Positions 9,064 to 16,751 of a DNA stretch of 64,000 nt are shown one piece after another; within the stretch, counting starts at the first letter, position 1; each line of letters starts with the position of its first letter. The stretch lies in the NCBI RefSeq assembly GCF_001514145.1, contig NZ_KQ948660.1, positions 475,658 through 539,657 of the forward strand, written 5' to 3'. The stretch comes from Streptomyces canus. GTDB taxonomy: Bacteria; Actinomycetota; Actinomycetes; Streptomycetales; Streptomycetaceae. The position numbers and the translations under genes were made by a program. Below the pieces are notes generated by a model that made no database searches, was not told the DNA's origin, and was given only the letters and a program-made list of their open reading frames with translations.

Positions 9064-10347
9064 CTATGCGAGGCCGGCCTCGCGGAACGAATCCAGGTTG
9101 GGGCGGATCGTGGCGGTGAGACCCGTACCCGCCACCGCGTCCAGCGTCTTCAGACCGTCACCGGTGTTCAGCACGACGGTCGTCAGCGAGGGATCCAGCA
9201 GACCGTTCTCGATCAGCTTCTTCGCCACGCCGACGGTCACGCCACCGGCGGTCTCCGCGAAGATCCCCTCGGTCCGCGCGAGCAGCTTGATCGCGTCGAC
9301 GACCTGCTCGTCGTTCACGTCCTCCACCGCACCACCGGTACGACGCGCGATGTCCAGCACATACGGACCGTCCGCCGGGTTCCCGATCGCGAGGGACTTG
9401 GCGATGGTGTTCGGCTTCTGGGGCCGGACCACGTCGTGGCCCGCCTTGTACGCGACCGACACCGGCGAGCACCCCTCGGCCTGCGCACCGAAGATCTTGT
9501 ACGGCTTGTCCTCGACGAGCCCGAGCTTGATCAGCTCCTGCAGACCCTTGTCGATCTTCGTGAGCTGCGAGCCGGAGGCGATCGGCACGACCAGCTGGTC
9601 GGGGAGCTGCCAGCCCAGCTGCTCGCAGATCTCGTACGCCAGGGTCTTGGACCCCTCCGCGTAGTACGGCCGCAGGTTGACGTTGACGAAACCCCAGCCC
9701 TCGCCGGCCGGGTCGCCGATCAGCTCGGAGCAGAAGCGGTTCACGTCGTCGTAGTTGCCCTCGATGCCGACGAGCTCGCCGCCGTAGATCGCGGCCATGA
9801 CGATCTTGCCCTGCTCCAGGTCGTGCGGGATGAACACGCAGGAACGGAAGCCGGCCCGGGCCGCGGCGGCACCCACGGCGCCGGCGAGGTTGCCGGTGGA
9901 GGAGCAGGAGAGGGTGGTGAAGTCGAAGGCGCGAGCGGCCTCGATGGCCTGCGCGACGACCCGGTCCTTGAAGGAGTGCGTCGGGTTGCCGGAGTCGTCC
10001 TTCACGAAGAGCTTGCCGGCGTCGACACCCAGCTCGCGCGCGAGGTTGTCGGCCTTGACGAGCTTGGTCCAGCCGGGGTTGATGTTCGGCTTGTCCGCCA
10101 CGTCCGCGGGGACGGGCAGCAGCGGGGCGTAGCGCCAGATGTTCGCGGGTCCCGCCTCGATCTGCTTGCGGAGCTCCTCGGTGTCGTAGGCCGAGAAGTC
10201 GTACGCGATCTCGAGCGGGCCGAAACACTCCTCGCAGGCGAAGACCGGACCGAGCGGGACGCGGTGGCCGCATTCGCGGCAGCTCAGCGCCGCGGCGGGA
10301 CCAAGGTCGACGGAGTTCGTGGTGCTTGCAACAGTCTGCACAGCCAT
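9064..10347 (-). CDS. thrC: Threonine synthase
   Basis: A 427-residue PLP enzyme converting O-phosphohomoserine to threonine. The N-terminus has a CRECG...CEEC zinc-ribbon-like pair (Cys 23, 26, 38, 41). The PLP lysine sits in NPTHSFKDRV, followed by the SSTGNLAGAV phosphate-binding loop. It matches the actinobacterial threonine synthase type with the N-terminal metal ribbon. The ATG at 10347 is preferred; upstream in-frame codons fall inside riboswitch stem P1. Regulation by a SAM riboswitch suggests that AdoMet excess lowers flux at the homoserine branch point. The ThiS/MoaD-like gene follows directly. Confidence 0.93.
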   Translation of the reverse strand: MAVQTVASTTNSVDLGPAAALSCRECGHRVPLGPVFACEECFGPLEIAYDFSAYDTEELRKQIEAGPANIWRYAPLLPVPADVADKPNINPGWTKLVKADNLARELGVDAGKLFVKDDSGNPTHSFKDRVVAQAIEAARAFDFTTLSCSSTGNLAGAVGAAAARAGFRSCVFIPHDLEQGKIVMAAIYGGELVGIEGNYDDVNRFCSELIGDPAGEGWGFVNVNLRPYYAEGSKTLAYEICEQLGWQLPDQLVVPIASGSQLTKIDKGLQELIKLGLVEDKPYKIFGAQAEGCSPVSVAYKAGHDVVRPQKPNTIAKSLAIGNPADGPYVLDIARRTGGAVEDVNDEQVVDAIKLLARTEGIFAETAGGVTVGVAKKLIENGLLDPSLTTVVLNTGDGLKTLDAVAGTGLTATIRPNLDSFREAGLA

Positions 10348-10366
10348 GGAGGCGAGGCCCTTTCTC

Positions 10367-10521
10367 CTCATCTTCCTCACGACGCATCTCGCCGTGAGAC
10401 GGATTTGGCACCTTCCCGAGTCGGGAGCCTCGCGGAAACGATCGTCAGCGATCGCTACGAGAACCGACTGGAGGGTTGCCGGGGCTTCATCGGGCCGTAT
10501 CCCTCTGCCCCTCTGGATGAG
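10367..10521 (-). promoter_or_regulatory. SAM (S-box, SAM-I class) riboswitch upstream of thrC
   Basis: The minus strand shows the S-box landmarks in order: ATCCAGAGGGGCAGAGGGA, GGCCCGATGAAGCCCCGGCAACC (given here as landmarks, not a full read), a variable P3, GGTGCCAAATCC, then a closing GATGAG that pairs with the initial CTCATC to form P1. The P1 3' strand runs straight into GAGGAGAAAGG, the likely ribosome binding region of thrC. Ligand-stabilised P1 could therefore mask translation start. The rest of the thrC-gpgS gap (10522-10660) should hold divergent promoters. Confidence 0.85.
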
Positions 10522-10660
10522 CGGTATGAAGTTGTGAACAGCGGGCCACCCAGGACATGCGATGGTCATCCGCGTTGTTCAAGACTGTAACCGACGGCCA
10601 GGACAGTTGAGAGAGACGTCCGAACCGCGAGATGGATCAAAGGCAGAGGAGCCGCGCACT

Positions 10661-11605
10661 GTGCTGAACGAAGTCGAGCGCTGGCTGGCCACGCGTTCCT
10701 GGTCCGTGACCGATCGCCCGCTGCACCGGATCATGGCGGCGAAGCGGAGCACGGGCCGGACGGTCAGTGTTGTCCTGCCCGCGCTCAACGAGGAGGAGAC
10801 GGTCGGTGACATCGTCGCCGTGATCCGTCATGACCTCATGCAGCAGGTCCCGCTCGTCGACGAGATCGTCGTCGTCGACTCGGGATCGACCGACCGCACG
10901 TCCGAGGTCGCCGCCGCGGCCGGTGCGCGGGTCGTCCACCGCGACGACATCCTCCCGCGCATACCCGCCGTGCCCGGCAAGGGCGAGGTCCTGTGGCGTT
11001 CCCTGCTCGCCACCTCAGGGGACATCGTCTGTTTCATCGACGCGGACCTGAAGGAGTTCTCCTCGGACTTCGTCTCCGGCATCGTCGGCCCGCTGCTCAC
11101 CGACCCCGAGGTCGACCTGGTCAAGGGCATGTACGACCGTCCCCTGGGCGGCGCCGCCGGGCAGGGCGGCCGGGTCACCGAGCTCATGGCACGCCCGCTG
11201 CTGAACATGCACTGGCCGCAGCTGGCCGGTTTCGTGCAGCCGCTGGGCGGCGAGTACGCGGCCCGGCGCTCGTTGCTGGAACAGCTCCCGTTCCCCGTCG
11301 GCTACGGCGTCGAGCTGGGCATGCTGGTGGACGCCCTGCACCTGGTGGGCCTGGACGCGCTCGCCCAGGTGGACGTCGGGGTGCGCAAGCACCGTCACCA
11401 GGACGGGCAGGCCCTGGGCCGGATGTCCGCCGCGATCTACCGCACCGCCCAGCTGAGGCTGGCCCGCGGCCATATGATCCGGCCCTCCCTCACCCAGTTC
11501 GAGCGGGGCCGGGACGGCTTCGAGCCGCGCACGTACTCCGTGGACACGGAGGAGCGGCCGCCGATGGTGGAGATCGCGGAGTACGCGAAGCGTAAGGTCG
11601 CGTGA
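10661..11605 (+). CDS. Glucosyl-3-phosphoglycerate synthase (GpgS-type GT-A glycosyltransferase)
   Basis: A 314-residue retaining glycosyltransferase. VVLPALNEEETVGDIV and the nucleotide-binding DEIVVVDSGSTDRT open the GT-A fold. FIDADLKEF supplies the metal-binding DxD motif, and PLGGEYAARR...PFPVGYGVELGML matches GpgS, which transfers glucose from NDP-glucose to 3-phosphoglycerate. The product, glucosylglycerate after dephosphorylation, is a compatible solute and a methylglucose lipopolysaccharide precursor in actinobacteria. GTG 10661, with GAGGAG upstream, is chosen over the far upstream frame start. Trehalose genes follow, giving a compatible-solute block. Confidence 0.85.
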   Translation: MLNEVERWLATRSWSVTDRPLHRIMAAKRSTGRTVSVVLPALNEEETVGDIVAVIRHDLMQQVPLVDEIVVVDSGSTDRTSEVAAAAGARVVHRDDILPRIPAVPGKGEVLWRSLLATSGDIVCFIDADLKEFSSDFVSGIVGPLLTDPEVDLVKGMYDRPLGGAAGQGGRVTELMARPLLNMHWPQLAGFVQPLGGEYAARRSLLEQLPFPVGYGVELGMLVDALHLVGLDALAQVDVGVRKHRHQDGQALGRMSAAIYRTAQLRLARGHMIRPSLTQFERGRDGFEPRTYSVDTEERPPMVEIAEYAKRKVA

Positions 11606-11700
11606 CGGACCGGGTGACAGAACGGGGCGTTCCGTATACGTCCGCGCACTGTGCGCAACCGTACGTTTGAGCGTTTCCGGGCCGGGCTAGGTTGAGGCGT

Positions 11701-13107
11701 ATGGCTTCCACGTCTTCCGTGCAGGGTGCTGCCCAGGTGCTGGTCGCGTCCAACCGCGGCCCGGTCTCGTACGAGATCCAGGAGGACGGTTCGCTGAGCC
11801 CCAAACGGGGTGGCGGCGGACTGGTCTCAGGTCTTTCGGCGATCGGTCCGGAGGCGGGCGCGCTGTGGGTGTGCTCGGCGCTGTCCGACGGCGACCGCGA
11901 GGCGGTACGGCAGGGGGTCGGCGAGGACGGCGTCCGCATGCTCGCCATCCCGGCCGATGTGCACGCGGACGCGTACAACGGCATCGCGAACTCGGTCCTC
12001 TGGTTCGTCCACCATCTCCTCTACCAGACCCCCCTGGAGCCGGCCTTCGACGCGGAGTTCCGGCGGCAGTGGGGGTCGTACGAGACGTACAACCGTGCCT
12101 TCGCCAAGGCGCTCGCCGAGGAGGCGGGCGAGGGGGCGGCGGTCCTGGTCCAGGACTACCACCTGTGTCTGGTGCCGGGGATGCTCCGCGAGCTCCGTCC
12201 CGACCTGCGCATCTCCCACTTCTCGCACACGCCGTGGGCGCCGGTGGACTACTTCCGGATGCTGCCGGACGACATCGCGGGCCAGGTCCTTCGGGGCATG
12301 CTGGGCGCCGACCGGCTCGGCTTCCTCACCCGCCGCTGGGCGGACGCCTTCACGGCCTGCTCCACGGAGTTCGCGGACGGGCTCGGGGAAACCCGGATCG
12401 GGGTGCACGGGCTGGGCGCGGACGCGGACTTCCTGCGCGCCCGCTCCCACGAGGCCGACGTCGAGGAGCGCATCGTCGCCCTGCGCGAGGAGATCGGCGC
12501 GGGCCGCAAGACGATCGTCCGTGTCGACCGCACCGAACTGTCGAAGAACATCGTGCGCGGCCTGCTCTCCTACCGGCGGCTGCTGGAGTCGCGGCCCGAG
12601 TGGCGGGAGCGGGTCGTGCACGTGGCGTTCGCCTATCCGTCGCGGCAGGACCTGGCGGTGTACCGGGACTACACGGCCGAGGTGCAGCGGGTGGCGGACG
12701 AGATCAACTCCCAGTACGCGACGCCGGGTTGGACCCCGGTCGTGCTGCACGTCAAGGACGACTTCGCGCGCTCGCTTGCCGCGTACCGGCTGGCCGACGT
12801 GGCGCTGGTCAACCCCATCCGGGACGGCATGAACCTGGTCGCGAAGGAGGTGCCACTGGTGTCCGACGAGGGCTGCGCGCTGGTCCTGTCGCGGGAGGCC
12901 GGGGCGTACGAGGAGCTCGGTGACGACGCGATCGTGGTGAACCCGTACGACGTGGAGCAGACGGCGGAGGCCCTGCACGAGGCCCTGACGATGCCGGCCC
13001 ACGAACGGGCCGAACGAGCGAAGCGGCTCGCGGCGGCGGCGACGGCGCTGCCGCCGGCGCAGTGGTTCCTGGATCAGTTGAACGCGCTGAAGGCGGTGGG
13101 AGGGTGA
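11701..13107 (+). CDS. otsA: Trehalose-6-phosphate synthase (GT20)
   Basis: A 468-residue glycosyltransferase that joins UDP/GDP-glucose and glucose-6-phosphate into trehalose-6-phosphate. Hallmarks are VASNRGPVSYE near the N-terminus, the VQDYHLCLVPGML block, SHFSHTPW, the VDRTELSKNIVRGL phosphate-binding segment, and NPIRDGMNLVAKE with LSREAGAYEEL for the sugar nucleotide. The ATG at 11701 is used; a codon at 11692 is also open. otsB lies 195 bases downstream on the same strand, so the two steps of the OtsAB route are neighbours but perhaps separately initiated. Trehalose serves osmotic, desiccation and spore tolerance. Confidence 0.95.
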   Translation: MASTSSVQGAAQVLVASNRGPVSYEIQEDGSLSPKRGGGGLVSGLSAIGPEAGALWVCSALSDGDREAVRQGVGEDGVRMLAIPADVHADAYNGIANSVLWFVHHLLYQTPLEPAFDAEFRRQWGSYETYNRAFAKALAEEAGEGAAVLVQDYHLCLVPGMLRELRPDLRISHFSHTPWAPVDYFRMLPDDIAGQVLRGMLGADRLGFLTRRWADAFTACSTEFADGLGETRIGVHGLGADADFLRARSHEADVEERIVALREEIGAGRKTIVRVDRTELSKNIVRGLLSYRRLLESRPEWRERVVHVAFAYPSRQDLAVYRDYTAEVQRVADEINSQYATPGWTPVVLHVKDDFARSLAAYRLADVALVNPIRDGMNLVAKEVPLVSDEGCALVLSREAGAYEELGDDAIVVNPYDVEQTAEALHEALTMPAHERAERAKRLAAAATALPPAQWFLDQLNALKAVGG

Positions 13108-13302
13108 TCGCGGTGGGCGGGTGACCCCGGCGAGCGGCTGAGCGACTGCGCCGGTCAGGCGACTGGCCGACCGTGCCAACCCAGCCGGCCCCCTGTCCAC
13201 CCCGCCCCCGGCCGGACGCGGCCACAGACCGACCGGCCACTGGGCAAGGCCCCGACTGCCCTGACTTCCCCGACTGCCGACCCACCCCGCGGAGAGGTAC
13301 CC

Positions 13303-14145
13303 ATGAGCAGCCACACCGACCCCGGCTCCCTGCCGAGCCCGGCGACGCCCGTCGGGCGGGACGGACTGCGCGCGCTCCTCGCGGAGCCGCAGCGGGCGGT
13401 CGTCGGGCTCGACTTCGACGGGACGCTGGCGCCGATCGTGGCGGACCCGGAGCGGGCGCGGGCGCACCCCGAGGCGGTGGCCGTCCTCGCCGCCCTGGCA
13501 CCGAAGGTGGCCTCCGTCGCGGTGATCACCGGCCGCCCGGCCGAGATCGCGGTCCGCTACGGCGGCTTCGCTGGCGTCCCCGGCCTGGAGCACCTGACGG
13601 TCCTCGGCCACTACGGCGCGGAACGCTGGGACGCGGTGACGGGCGAGGTCACCGCACCCGAACCGCACCCGGGCGTGGCCGCTGTCCGTGCCGAGCTGCC
13701 GGAGCTCCTCGACAAGACCGGCGCCTGGATCGAGGAGAAGGGCGGCCGGGCAGTGGCCGTCCACACCCGCCGGGCCCCTGACCCCCAGGCCGCCTTCGAC
13801 GCGCTGCGCGCCCCGCTCACCGAGCTGGCCGGCCGGCACGGCCTGATCGTCGAACCGGGCCGCCTGGTCCTGGAGCTGCGTCCGCCGGGCATGGACAAGG
13901 GCGTGGCCCTGCTCACCCACGTCCGCGAACTGTCCGCCACGTCCGTCCTCTACGGCGGTGACGACCTGGGTGACCTCCCGGCCTTCTCCGCGGTCGACGA
14001 CCTCCGCAGCGCCGGCACCCCCGGTCTCCTGGTGTGCAGCGGCAGCGACGAGGTGACGGAACTGCGTAAACGGGCGGACCTGGTGGTGGACGGCCCGGGC
14101 GGCGTGGTGAGCCTGCTGCGCGCCCTGGCGGAACGACTCACCTGA
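13303..14145 (+). CDS. otsB: Trehalose-6-phosphate phosphatase
   Basis: A 280-residue HAD-superfamily phosphatase. The catalytic DFDGT (Asp37 and Asp39) lies near the N-terminus, VITGRPAEIAVRYGG forms motif II, GMDKGVAL holds the motif III lysine, and YGGDDLGDLPAF provides the motif IV acidic residues. It dephosphorylates trehalose-6-phosphate made by the upstream OtsA to free trehalose. The start has GGAGAGGT nine bases before it. The 195-base gap to otsA contains no clear terminator. The gene ends 15 bases before the convergent DUF3263 gene. Confidence 0.93.
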   Translation: MSSHTDPGSLPSPATPVGRDGLRALLAEPQRAVVGLDFDGTLAPIVADPERARAHPEAVAVLAALAPKVASVAVITGRPAEIAVRYGGFAGVPGLEHLTVLGHYGAERWDAVTGEVTAPEPHPGVAAVRAELPELLDKTGAWIEEKGGRAVAVHTRRAPDPQAAFDALRAPLTELAGRHGLIVEPGRLVLELRPPGMDKGVALLTHVRELSATSVLYGGDDLGDLPAFSAVDDLRSAGTPGLLVCSGSDEVTELRKRADLVVDGPGGVVSLLRALAERLT

Positions 14146-14162
14146 CCCTCACCCGACCACTC

Positions 14163-14420
14163 TCAGCGTTCCTGCCGCCGCGCCTCCCGGACCCGGCGCA
14201 GGCGGTTCACCGTCACGGGGTCGAGGGCCAGGGCGCGCTCGTCGTCCAGCAGGGCGTTCAGCAGCTGGTAGTAGCGGACCGGTGCCAGCCCCAGCTCCTC
14301 CCGTATCGCCCGCTCCTTGGCGCCGGGCCCCGGGAAGCCGCGGCGCTCCAGGGCGAGGATGTCCCGCTCCCTGCGGTCCAGCTCCGGATGCTCCATGCCC
14401 GGAACCGTAACGCCCGCCAC
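14163..14420 (-). CDS. DUF3263 domain protein
   Basis: A small basic protein of 77-85 residues whose core (ELDRRERDILALERRGF then RYYQLLNALLDDERAL and DPVTVNRLRRVREARR) is the DUF3263 pattern of actinobacteria. The helical layout suggests a winged-helix-like nucleic-acid-binding role, but no function is established. Two starts compete: GTG 14420, which has a distant GGAG overlapping the upstream stop, and ATG 14396, where family similarity begins. It lies nine bases after the sugar-binding protein gene on the same strand and is likely cotranscribed. Confidence 0.75.
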   Translation of the reverse strand: MAGVTVPGMEHPELDRRERDILALERRGFPGPGAKERAIREELGLAPVRYYQLLNALLDDERALALDPVTVNRLRRVREARRQER

Positions 14421-14429
14421 TGACAGCGA

Positions 14430-15734
14430 CTACTCCGCCTTCTGCGCGGTCAGCTGCAGGGCGCGCAGCACCTCCGAAGGGCTCCCGCCCGGACTCACCG
14501 CCGACCCGATCCGCTCCTTCACGGCCGCGCTGACCGAGGCCCAGGACGTCTTGCCCACCGGAGGCAGCTCGGAGTCGGGCAGCGCGTCGAGGAAGGGCTT
14601 GAGGTCGGCGTCCCGGGAGGCCCGGCTCATGACCGAGGACGCGGAGTTGGTCACCGGCAGCAGGTCGTATTCGCGGGAGAACGCGAGCACGTTCTTCTCG
14701 CTGTACACGAAGTCGAGGAAGTCGCCGACCTGCTCGGCGTGCCCGTTCTGCTTGAAGGCCATCATCCAGTCGGCGACGCCCATGGAGTTCTTGGTCTCCC
14801 CGTGGGCCCCGGGCATGGGCACCATCCCGAACTTCAGCCCCTTCGCGGCGGCGGTCTTCATCAGCGAGGGATGCCCGTTGAGCATGCCGACATCGCCGGC
14901 GGCGAACGCCGAGAACGCGGCGGCCCGGTTGAGGTTCTCGGGCGCGACCGGCCCGGTCAGCCCCTTGCCGACGAGGTCGTCCTTGAGCCAGGTCAGCGTC
15001 GTGACGTTCTCGCCGGAGTCGATGCCGTAGGTCCCGACCGAGTCGACGTACCCGCCGCCCCCGCTCAGCAGCCACTGCATGGTCTCGGCCTGCGCCTCCT
15101 CAGGACCGAGGGGCAGCGCGTACGGGTACTTCACGCCGTCCGCCTTGAGCGCCTCGGCATCCGCGGCGAGCTGCTTCCACGTCGTCGGCGGGGTGAGTCC
15201 GGCGTCGGCGAAGAGGGTCTTGTTGTAGAAGAGCAGCCGGGTGGACGCGGCGAAGGGCATGCCGTACTGCATCCCGTTGATCCGCCCCGCCGAGGCCAGC
15301 TGCGCGACGAAGTCCGCCTGCTCCCGGATCCCGATCAGGTCGTCGGCCTTGTACAGCAGCCCCTTGTCCGCGTAGTCGGCGTACGCGCCGATCTGCGCCA
15401 TGTCGGGTGCCTTCCCGGCGTCGACCAGCTCCTTGACCTTGCGGTCCACGTCGGTCCAGGAGTACACGCTGACGTCGATCTTCACGCCGGAGTGCTCGGC
15501 CTCGTACTCCTTGACGAGCTTGTCCCAGTACTTCTGGGAGCTGTTGGCCGAGCTGTCGCCGTAGTCGGCGGCGACCAGCCTCAGCGTCACCTCGTCGGAC
15601 CCGCTCCCCAGCCCGCAGCCGCCGAGGACCGCCGTCATGCCCAGCGCGGACACCGCCGCGATCGTTCCCGTCCTACGCCGCCACACCGACAACCGCCCCA
15701 CACTCACGTTCGAAACTTTCGAAAAGTCATACAT
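14430..15734 (-). CDS. Sugar ABC transporter substrate-binding lipoprotein
   Basis: Up to 434 residues with a basic N-terminus (VWRRRTG), a hydrophobic signal and the lipobox LGGC, followed by a family-1 type solute-binding fold (WDKLVKEYEAEHSGVKIDV, GKAPDMAQIG, PFAASTRLLFYNKTLFADAGL). It should be anchored outside the membrane and hand a carbohydrate to an ABC permease. No permease genes adjoin it; the MsiK ATPase at 47 kb could energise the partner system. The start is uncertain because ATG 15734 has no ribosome site and its first codons overlap a perfect 15-bp palindrome, so a downstream GTG may be used. It diverges from nagK-nagA across dre sites, suggesting amino-sugar control. Confidence 0.85.
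   Translation of the reverse strand: MYDFSKVSNVSVGRLSVWRRRTGTIAAVSALGMTAVLGGCGLGSGSDEVTLRLVAADYGDSSANSSQKYWDKLVKEYEAEHSGVKIDVSVYSWTDVDRKVKELVDAGKAPDMAQIGAYADYADKGLLYKADDLIGIREQADFVAQLASAGRINGMQYGMPFAASTRLLFYNKTLFADAGLTPPTTWKQLAADAEALKADGVKYPYALPLGPEEAQAETMQWLLSGGGGYVDSVGTYGIDSGENVTTLTWLKDDLVGKGLTGPVAPENLNRAAAFSAFAAGDVGMLNGHPSLMKTAAAKGLKFGMVPMPGAHGETKNSMGVADWMMAFKQNGHAEQVGDFLDFVYSEKNVLAFSREYDLLPVTNSASSVMSRASRDADLKPFLDALPDSELPPVGKTSWASVSAAVKERIGSAVSPGGSPSEVLRALQLTAQKAE
15709..15723. promoter_or_regulatory. TTCGAAA-C-TTTCGAA palindrome, LacI-type operator candidate
   Basis: A perfect 15-bp palindrome overlaps the first codons of the solute-binding gene as annotated. CGAA...TTCG operators are typical of LacI/ROK-type sugar regulators in Streptomyces. 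The cognate regulator is not in this window. Confidence 0.5.
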
Positions 15735-15744
15735 ATCTCAGCCG

Positions 15745-15760
15745 TAAGGTCTACACCACG
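15745..15760. promoter_or_regulatory. DasR-type dre site, copy 1
   Basis: The core GGTCTACACCAC matches 11 of 12 positions of the dre core (consensus ASTGGTCTAGACCAST); the left outer bases are degenerate. It sits 47-62 bases upstream of nagK. Confidence 0.6.
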
Positions 15761-15762
15761 AG

Positions 15763-15778
15763 AGTGGACTAGACCTCT
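15763..15778. promoter_or_regulatory. DasR-type dre site, copy 2
   Basis: AGTGGACTAGACCTCT matches the dre consensus at 14 of 16 positions. It lies 29 bases before the nagK GTG and two bases from copy 1, so bound DasR (a GntR-family repressor released by phosphorylated amino sugars) could control both divergent genes. Confidence 0.75.
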
Positions 15779-15806
15779 TGCGGGTCAAAGGGTCACACTG
15801 TCTTCT

Positions 15807-16751
15807 GTGAGACATGTCATCGCCCTCGACGTGGGCGGCACCGGGATGAAGGCGGCCTTGGTCGGCGCGGGCGGCGAGCTCCTGCACCAGGCCCGCCGGG
15901 CGACCGGCCGCGATCGCGGCCCCGACGCGGTCGTCGACGGCATCCTCGACTTCGCCGCCGAGCTGCGCGCGTACGGCATCGAGCACCTCGGCGCCCCCGC
16001 GCTCGCGGCCGGCGTCGCCGTGCCCGGCATCGTCGACGAGGAGCGGGGCATCGCGGCCTACTCCGCCAACCTGGGCTGGCGGGACCTCCCGCTGCGCGGG
16101 CTGCTCACCGACCGCCTCGGGGGCGTCCCGGTCGCCCTCGGCCACGACGTCCGCACCGGCGGCCTCGCGGAGGGCCGCATCGGCGCGGGCAAGGGCGCCG
16201 ACCGCTTCCTCTTCGTTCCGCTGGGCACCGGCATCGCGGGCGCGATCGGCATCGCGGGGCGGGTAGAGTGGGGCGCCCACGGCTTCGCGGGCGAGATCGG
16301 CCACATCGTCGTACGCCCCGGCGGCACGCCCTGCCCGTGCGGCCAGCGGGGCTGCCTGGAGCGGTACGCCTCCGCGGCGGCGGTCAGCGAGGCCTGGGCC
16401 TCGGTCACCGGGAACCCGGACGCGGACGCGGCGGACTGCGCGAAGGCGGTGGACGGTGGGGACCCGAAGGCCCGGGAGGTCTGGCAGCACGCCGTGGACG
16501 CCCTGGCCGACGGCCTGGTCACGGCCCTCACCCTCCTGGACCCCCGCACCCTGATCATCGGTGGCGGCCTGGCGGAGGCGGGGGACACCTTGTTCACACC
16601 CCTGCGGGAGGCGGTCCGGCAACGGGTCACCTTCCAGAAACTGCCGACGATCGTCCCCGCAGCCCTGGGCGACACGGCGGGATGCCTCGGTGCAGGCCTA
16701 CTGGCCTGGGATCTCCTCGACACGACGAACAGTTCGGAGGCAACTCGCTGA
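15807..16751 (+). CDS. nagK: ROK-family N-acetylglucosamine kinase (NagK-type)
   Basis: A 314-residue ROK sugar kinase. IALDVGGTGMKAA forms the phosphate-binding loop, VAVPGIVDEERG and PLGTGIAGAI follow, and the ROK zinc motif CPCGQRGCLE sits near residue 175. It should phosphorylate GlcNAc to GlcNAc-6-phosphate, the substrate of the next gene. The GTG at 15807 has no Shine-Dalgarno sequence, so the mRNA may be leaderless. Its stop overlaps the nagA start by one base. The assignment as NagK rather than glucokinase rests on the nagA coupling and dre sites, and on my recollection of the S. coelicolor nagKA pair. Confidence 0.85.
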   Translation: MRHVIALDVGGTGMKAALVGAGGELLHQARRATGRDRGPDAVVDGILDFAAELRAYGIEHLGAPALAAGVAVPGIVDEERGIAAYSANLGWRDLPLRGLLTDRLGGVPVALGHDVRTGGLAEGRIGAGKGADRFLFVPLGTGIAGAIGIAGRVEWGAHGFAGEIGHIVVRPGGTPCPCGQRGCLERYASAAAVSEAWASVTGNPDADAADCAKAVDGGDPKAREVWQHAVDALADGLVTALTLLDPRTLIIGGGLAEAGDTLFTPLREAVRQRVTFQKLPTIVPAALGDTAGCLGAGLLAWDLLDTTNSSEATR

